A stretch of 64,000 bases of DNA from Dactylorhiza incarnata (lineage: Eukaryota; Streptophyta; Magnoliopsida; Asparagales; Orchidaceae). Below the pieces are notes generated by a model. It was given only the letters and a program-made list of their open reading frames with translations, was not told where the DNA came from and ran no database searches. The stretch lies in the NCBI GenBank assembly GCA_033032865.1, contig JAWHQI010000068.1, forward strand, positions 7,068,001-7,132,000, in the 5' to 3' direction. Made by a program: the position numbers and the translations under genes. Positions 58,614 to 64,000 of the stretch are shown here, piece after piece (positions within the stretch are counted from its first letter, which is position 1; each line of letters begins with the position of its first letter).

Positions 58614-59522
58614 TGATTTTAAATTCATTTAGAAAATTTTTATTCATGCAAATAACTACAAATGAAATTATGATTCTTATACTTTAGTAATATAATTTAC
58701 TTTAGCATTGCAAGATATAACTAGCATGGACATTGATTTCTACATATGGTAAGTGATGATGCTAGTATGATGAATTAGGACAACAAGGTGAGTAAAGTTG
58801 GACAAATATATAATTGAATTGCATGTATTCAAACATAGAGTTTTGAATTTTCATAGACCTAGAAAGAAGTGACAATTCTATTTGATTTCATCTTGTTGTT
58901 ATCAAATTAATTCATAGGTCTAAAGATAATGAGATACATGCAAACAATAGAGATGCACATCACACGCACTAAAGAAGATATGGAACTATAATACCAATCG
59001 CCATCATATATTTCATAAATCCTAAGGTTGATAGAAACAGTTGATTTATCATAATTCTTGATAGATCATGAATTATGATATATGATAATAGTGAATTTTA
59101 GCATAGGATATTAATAGATCAATGTGGAGTGTGTGAAATCATATTCATCATTTTCGTAATTTTTCAATTAAGATTTTTCATTATTGGGGCTATTATATGC
59201 AACAAAGAAAATAGAAAAATATGCAATAGGTTGTGCATTTAATATTTTAGCCTAAAACCCCTAAAAGTCCATTTAAATCCAATTTTGAAAGTAATTTCAT
59301 TAGTCTTGATAATATCATTTAACAATTTTAGCATTCAATTTATAATGATAATATAAGACATTTATAGGCACTGGATTTAAAAAGGATAAAACATATAAAA
59401 AGAAAAGATAGATCACTTAAAAACTTTATGACTTTTTATATTCAATTTAATTTAATTTGATTTGTTAAACATTAGGCTTAAATATGAAAGTCATATCTCA
59501 TGATATATAAAGTGATCAATTC
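58614..59522. other. AT-rich stretch of unknown origin
   Basis: Begins abruptly after the SIRE-like RNase H with TGTTGATTTTAAATTC. No coding match, LTR pair or primer site was seen. It may be part of the neighbouring minus-strand copia fragment, another LTR, or filler DNA from the event that removed the SIRE-like 3' end. Confidence 0.4.
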
Positions 59523-60877
59523 CTAGTGAATGAGAGATTTAGGTATCCAAAGGGGACAAAGTGTGATGGTTCCTTTCGGTACCCAAATACAATGTGTTGG
59601 CTTTTGGGGAGATAGTGATGTATGGGCCTTTACAAGTGGAGTTAGTGTTTCATTTTTAATTTTGGGCCTCCATTCATACTTTGGTTGTTTATCTTTTAAA
59701 TTCATATTATGATTATTTGACATCTTTCTGGGATGATAGTTGTTTGAAAAATAATTCATTTGGGATTTATGTTTATTCAAATTATTTTTCAAAATACATT
59801 AATGCTGATAATCATAATGAACTTTATTATATTGATTCTTTGAGAGTTTATAGGAGTGATGGTCTTTCTTAAGAATTGAATGTTGAAAGAGTGGGTTACA
59901 ATATGTTTTAAATGATTGGTTCTTATTTTGATGATTTTCATTTCCACTCTTTCTTATAGACATACTCTTATAATATGAAGTTAAGCTTTTAGACTTTTGA
60001 TAATTTGATAAACTAGAAATTAAAGATTTTTTATTATTTGAAAAATTTTGAACAAACATTTTAAATGATTCTAGTTTATCCTTTAAATTATCATTTTCTT
60101 TTATCAATTTTTCATTATGCTCTTTTGAAGTTAAAAGACCTTTTTCCAAAACCTTGAGTTCTTCTTTAAAAGTATTATAATCAAAACAAGGTTTAGCATT
60201 TTTAATTAAAGAGCATGAAAGAGAATTTGAAACATCAATATAAGATTCTACTTTACCGTTTGCTTTTAAAGTTTTATTTTCTAAACGTAATTTGGAATTA
60301 GCTTGTTTCAACTTTGAAATTTTACGTTTAACAAATTTAAGCACACGAAATGTAGAAATAGAATTTGTTACAAAAAGAGAAGATTTAGATTTTCTTACTT
60401 TGTTATAGTTTTCGTCTTCTCTTTTGCTTGATGTTTTGCCATCAATTGAGTTCAATATTGTTTTTCTCTTAGATAGATCTTCCTCCAAGCATGAGTCCTC
60501 GTTGATTTCTTCTCTTGGATCCATAAGGAATTCCTCTTGTTCATCATATGTGGAAGGAAGACTATAAGTATTCTCAAGAAATTTCCAAACTTCAAAAGCT
60601 GTAGGAAGCGTATAAATAAGTTTGAAAATATTTTGATCTAGAGCACAATATAGACTATTCATAGATTTGGAATTTAAAAACATTTCATTTTTATTTAGAA
60701 TAATTGGGGGCATTTTAATTGTAATATTCCAAACTTCAATATCCAAAGTTTTAAGAAATTTTTCCATAAGTGTTTTCCACCCATTATAATTTTCACCCAT
60801 AAATAATGGTGGACATAATGATTTTCATTTTCATAAAAATTATCCCCTCTAGAAGATGCGAGATCATGAAGCACCAT
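59523..60877 (-). pseudogene. Shortened copia gag lacking its zinc knuckle
   Basis: ATG at 60877, frameshift near 60800, then a 333-codon frame (60800-59799): GENYNGWKTLMEKFL, NSLYCALDQNIFKLIYTL and AFEVWKFLENTY match the copia-1 gag N-terminus. The next residues, SLPSTYDEQEEFL, match copia-1 after its zinc knuckle (LPTTYDDLYIEYL), so some 250 residues with the CCHC are missing without loss of frame. A long Lys/Glu coiled coil follows, then after a stop the gag end (YEWRPKIKNETL, CIWVPKGT) to 59523. Not able to act as normal gag; whether it is a selected form is unknown. Confidence 0.85.
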
Positions 60878-60913
60878 TATTCCCGGTTGTGAAGCCGTAT
60901 TGGAATAACCTAC

Positions 60914-60925
60914 GCTCTGATACCA
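60914..60925 (-). other. Primer binding site, initiator-Met tRNA
   Basis: GCTCTGATACCA on the plus strand, that is TGGTATCAGAGC on the minus strand, two bases past the LTR end. Confidence 0.95.
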
Positions 60926-60927
60926 CG

Positions 60928-62222
60928 TGTTGGATCTTACGGCGCCCTTAGAGGGGGGTGAATAAGAGTTTTATGGAATTTTAAATCTTAATTAAATTTA
61001 TCAAACTTTGTGACCAAGGCTTAGGAATATTTTATAAGAAAAGATATTTTGATATCTTAGAAAAGATTGTATTGAAGATTCCTTTTTAAACAAGGGAAAC
61101 AAAACTCTTTGTTAACTATTGCTAACGCCTGGCGTTAAGTGTTAAAGCTGGGCGTTAGCTCTCCAGAAAATATTCCTTAGCACAAAAAGATTGTTGCAGT
61201 GATTTTACTTATGAAATCTTAAATGAAATACAATTCCAGAAAATCAGAGATAATAAAAACAATTATTGTATTTCATAGATAATTACACAAATGTTAATTT
61301 TAATACTTTAATGAAATATAAATTAAAACATTCTTGAAGAGGAAATAAAATCAATTGAATAGAACATTAAGGACTCTAGCCACCCCCTGATAAAGCCTCT
61401 AGCCACCCCCTAGATCTACCTTTGACCTAGTCGCCACGCACAAGGTAGTGAATTACCCCCTAAGCCGCACAAGGACCTAGTCGCCAACAACCGCGGCGAA
61501 TTTACCCACGGAATCCTTCCCGGAATCCGACGTTCTCCCCGAACGATTTCTCCACACAAATTACAAAAGGAAAAAGTAAAGGATTACAAGATAAAGTAAG
61601 GAGAAACTCCCCAAGAAATTCTGAAGGTGAAGACGAAGGCGATGTAGATGTTGGCGTTCTTGAAATGATCGTCCTTCGTATGGGATATGCGTTGTAGACC
61701 TTTTCCTTCAAAAACCTCTTTAGATCTTCATGATAGCCCAAGGGAGATTTCTCAAATGTTGTACACGAGCCTCTCTTAAAATTATTGGAATTCTGGAATC
61801 ATCACACGAATAATGAGAGGGGTTGTACTTTAAATAGGCACGGGAGCTAACGCATGGCGTTAAGAGTTAACGCCAGCTTTAGTGATCGTGCACTGTCAAG
61901 GCTGAGATCGTGCAACCGTCGGGATCATGGCATATTCTTGGGCTCAACGCGGGCGTTAAAAGTCAACGTCGGCGTTGTCTCTGGCTTCTCGACGGACTTG
62001 TTCTCGACGACATTTCTTCTCGATGGAATCCTTCTCAACGGAAGTTAACGCGGGGCATTAACAACTAACGCGGGGCGTTAGCTCTCTTTCCAGATAGTCA
62101 TCTCCATTCAGTATACTACTCAAAGGGATGTGTAGCTATAGTTCTTGTACAACCTGCACACTCTAAACACACAAAATACAAGATCAAATACAACACGGTA
62201 TTTGTTATTCTCAAACCAAGAG
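60928..62222 (-). repeat. 5' LTR of the minus-strand copia fragment
   Basis: On the minus strand the LTR ends GCGCCGTAAGATCCAACA at 60928. It starts at 62222 with CATCTCTTGGTTTGAG, about 20 bases in from the copia-1 LTR start. It has a TATTTAAA box at 61836-61829, a C-run of 6 near its end, and inverted repeats at 61123-61137 (perfect TAACGCCTGGCGTTA), 61848-61862 and 62043-62085. Confidence 0.85.
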
Positions 62223-63905
62223 ATGAGGAACATAGGCTTGAACACATTTGCTATGTGCAACATGAACGTGGAGATTGGAGGAAAGATATTCGAAGCGCTG
62301 ATAATGCTTTTGAAGATGCCAAAATTTGATCTAATTCTTGGCATGAACTGGCTGCACTTGAATCAGGCTAGGATCGACAGCCCGGCAAAGAAAATTGTGT
62401 TAAGGCATGGAGATTATAAAGTAGTGATCGAAGGTAATAAACCCACATCCCGTCTCTTATTATCATCTACACAGGTTGTCAAGGATCATGAGCAGGGAGA
62501 CGAGGTGTACCTAATCTATTTCGATATGGCATAGATGGAGGTATCCCTAGCAGATATTCCAGTGGTTAGGGACTTCTCTGATGTATTTCCAGAGAAATTA
62601 CCTGGACTACCCCCATCTAGAGATATGGATTTTCGGATTCAATTGGTGTCAGGAGCAAGGTCGGTATCTCGGGCACCATACCGGATGGTGCCAAAGGAGC
62701 TAGCAGAGTTCAGGACCCAGCTTCAAGAGCTGGTGGACTCAGGATTTGTAAGGCCGAGTTCATCGCCATAGGGAGCACCAGTATTATTCGTGAAGAAGAA
62801 GGATGGGTCCCTGCGACTCTGCATTGATTACCAGGAGTTTAACCGGCTGACGGTACGGAACACATACCCGTTACCTAGGATCGATGAGTTATTTAACCAG
62901 TTGCAGGGAGCCTTCTGGTTCTCCAAGCTTGATCTGAGATCCAGATATTATCAGTCGCGGATTCGGGAGGAGGATATCCCGAAGACGACCATCAGTTCCT
63001 GCTATGGGCTATACGAGTTCACGGTGACGCCCTTCGGGCTCACGAATGCACCTTATACATTCATGAGCTTGATGAACAGGGTATTTGAGCCCTACCTGGA
63101 TAGATTTGTCATAGTATTCATTGACAATATTTTGATCTAATCCAAGACGAAGGAGGAGCACACCCATCACTTGGCTCAAGTCTTGAGCAAGCTGCGGCAG
63201 CACTAAATGTTCGCAAAGTTCTCGAAATGTCTATTTTGGCTAAAGGAGGTCGCATTCCTAGGACACATCATCAGCGGGGCTGGGTTGGCAGTGGATACGG
63301 CCAAGGCTCAAGCAGTGAGAGATTGGTCACGACCGAAATCGGCTTCAGATGTCCGCAACTTCTTGGGATTAGCAGGGTATTGTCATATGTTCGTGCAGGG
63401 ATTCTCATGGGTTGCACTTCCCCTCACGTCCTTGATGAAGAAGGATGCTGCTTTCATGTGGACAAAAAGGTGCGAGACAGCCTTCCAGAATTTGAAGGAC
63501 CGACTCACCTCATTACCCATCCTTGCCCTCCCATCTGGGAAGGAAGGTTTCTATATCAATGCTGATGCATCTTATTAGGAGATGGGTGCAGTTCTCATGA
63601 AGCATGGTCTTGTGATAGCATATGCTTCAAGGAAGCTGAAGAAGCATGAACAGAATTATCCAGTACACGATCTAGAGCTTGGAGCATTGGTCTTCGCCAT
63701 AAATTTTGGAGGCATTATCTGTATGGGATTCATTGTAAGATCTTCTCTGACCACCAGAACCTCAAGTACATCGACTCCCAGAAGGATTTGAACCAACGCC
63801 AGCGTAGGTGTCTAGAGTTCTTATGTGACTATGACTATACCATGCACTATCATCCGGGGAAGGCGAACACTATAGCTGCAGCTCCATTGGTGATGAGAAG
63901 TGAAA
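62223..63905 (+). pseudogene. Chromovirus protease-RT-RNase H fragment
   Basis: One frame with stops but no shift up to the RNase H (62532, 62769, 63138, 63204, 63576). The protease end shows FDLILGMNWLHLNQARID. RT shows [36 protein letters not shown] and [12 protein letters not shown]. The catalytic FIDD is FIDN (second Asp lost, codon 63126-63128), and AFLGHIISGAG follows. RNase H has FYINADASY and [20 protein letters not shown], then a shift; the final YHPGKAN is near 63850. Motifs fit the Tekay/Del chromoviruses, a different lineage from the element at 25162. Integrase and LTRs are absent. Confidence 0.85.
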
Positions 63906-63982
63906 GTACTCCATAGTTAAGCGTGCTCGGGCTGGAGCAATTCTGGGATGGGTGACCTCCTAGGAAGTCCCCGCGCTGCCGC
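63906..63982 (+). ncRNA. 5S rRNA-like fragment (about the last two thirds of the gene)
   Basis: ACTCC at 63908 begins a match to plant 5S rRNA from about nucleotide 45 to near its end. The A-box AGTTAAGCGTGC (63915-63926) and C-box GGGATGGGTGACCTCC (63945-63960) are conserved, and GGAAGTCCCC follows. The middle (GGGCTGGAGCAATTC) is diverged, and the first 45 bases are replaced by retrotransposon RNase H sequence. It could be a 5S pseudogene, or part of a Cassandra-type TRIM or a 5S-derived SINE, both known to carry 5S sequence. Not a functional gene. Confidence 0.7.
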
Positions 63983-64000
63983 TTAACTGAATCATTTCTC

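Larger units (their letters stand above)
59523..62222 (-). mobile_element. Minus-strand copia fragment: 5' LTR, primer site, shortened gag
   Basis: From right to left: LTR (62222-60928), primer site (60925-60914) and gag (60877-59523). LTR ends, TATA box, palindromes and gag N-terminus all match copia-1, so it is a close relative in opposite orientation. Pol is absent. The right end is cut within the first bases of the LTR at 62222, where chromovirus sequence begins. Confidence 0.85.

Noticed and set aside
1..64000. Host protein-coding gene or tRNA gene
   Set aside because: Every sizeable frame with a recognisable domain belongs to a retrotransposon; no cloverleaf with tRNA A and B boxes was noticed, only primer sites complementary to tRNA ends.

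Overview
The window is plant nuclear DNA, almost certainly an angiosperm, made of nested and broken LTR retrotransposons. No intact host gene, tRNA gene or CRISPR array was found. The plant assignment rests on Ty1/copia elements with initiator-Met tRNA primer sites (TGGTATCAGAGC), plant-type Ty3/gypsy lineages (Tat-like, Athila-like, chromovirus), a tRNA-Asp primer site, and a terminal fragment resembling plant 5S rRNA. The species cannot be named from the sequence.

Layout, left to right. 1-4440: non-coding, with a 158-bp tandem repeat (about 620-1573), microsatellites and a GA/CT-rich stretch. 4441-19964: a degenerate plus-strand Tat-like Ty3/gypsy element with an antisense extra ORF. It is split by a complete but decayed plus-strand copia element (copia-1, 6992-16415, target duplication GAGCA). 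19965-about 41140: a minus-strand copia element (copia-2) split twice, by a chromovirus (25162-32521, duplication AAGAT) and by a SIRE-like non-autonomous element (32609-40166, duplication CAGTT). About 41341-51347: a minus-strand Athila-like element split by a non-autonomous Athila-related element (44860-50943, duplication GGTGG). 51348-58613: a plus-strand SIRE-like copia element with 5' LTR, gag and pol, lacking its 3' end. 58614-62222: AT-rich DNA and a minus-strand copia 5' fragment (LTR, primer site, shortened gag) of the copia-1 type. 62223-63905: chromovirus protease-RT-RNase H. 63906-63982: a 5S rRNA-like fragment.

Every coding region is broken by stops, frameshifts or lost catalytic residues. 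The most readable products are those of the SIRE-like non-autonomous element: a shortened gag and a separate roughly 615-codon reading frame (two in-frame stops) with a coiled coil. That second frame lies about 50 bp downstream of its own TATA-like box. The element has lost all of pol.

Two themes recur across unrelated families. First, each LTR family carries its own array of short near-palindromes in U3, upstream of the TATA box; in three families the arms flank a single central base. Second, two copia derivatives have gag shortened in frame at about the same place. All positions were read by eye; lineage names come from motif recognition, not searches.
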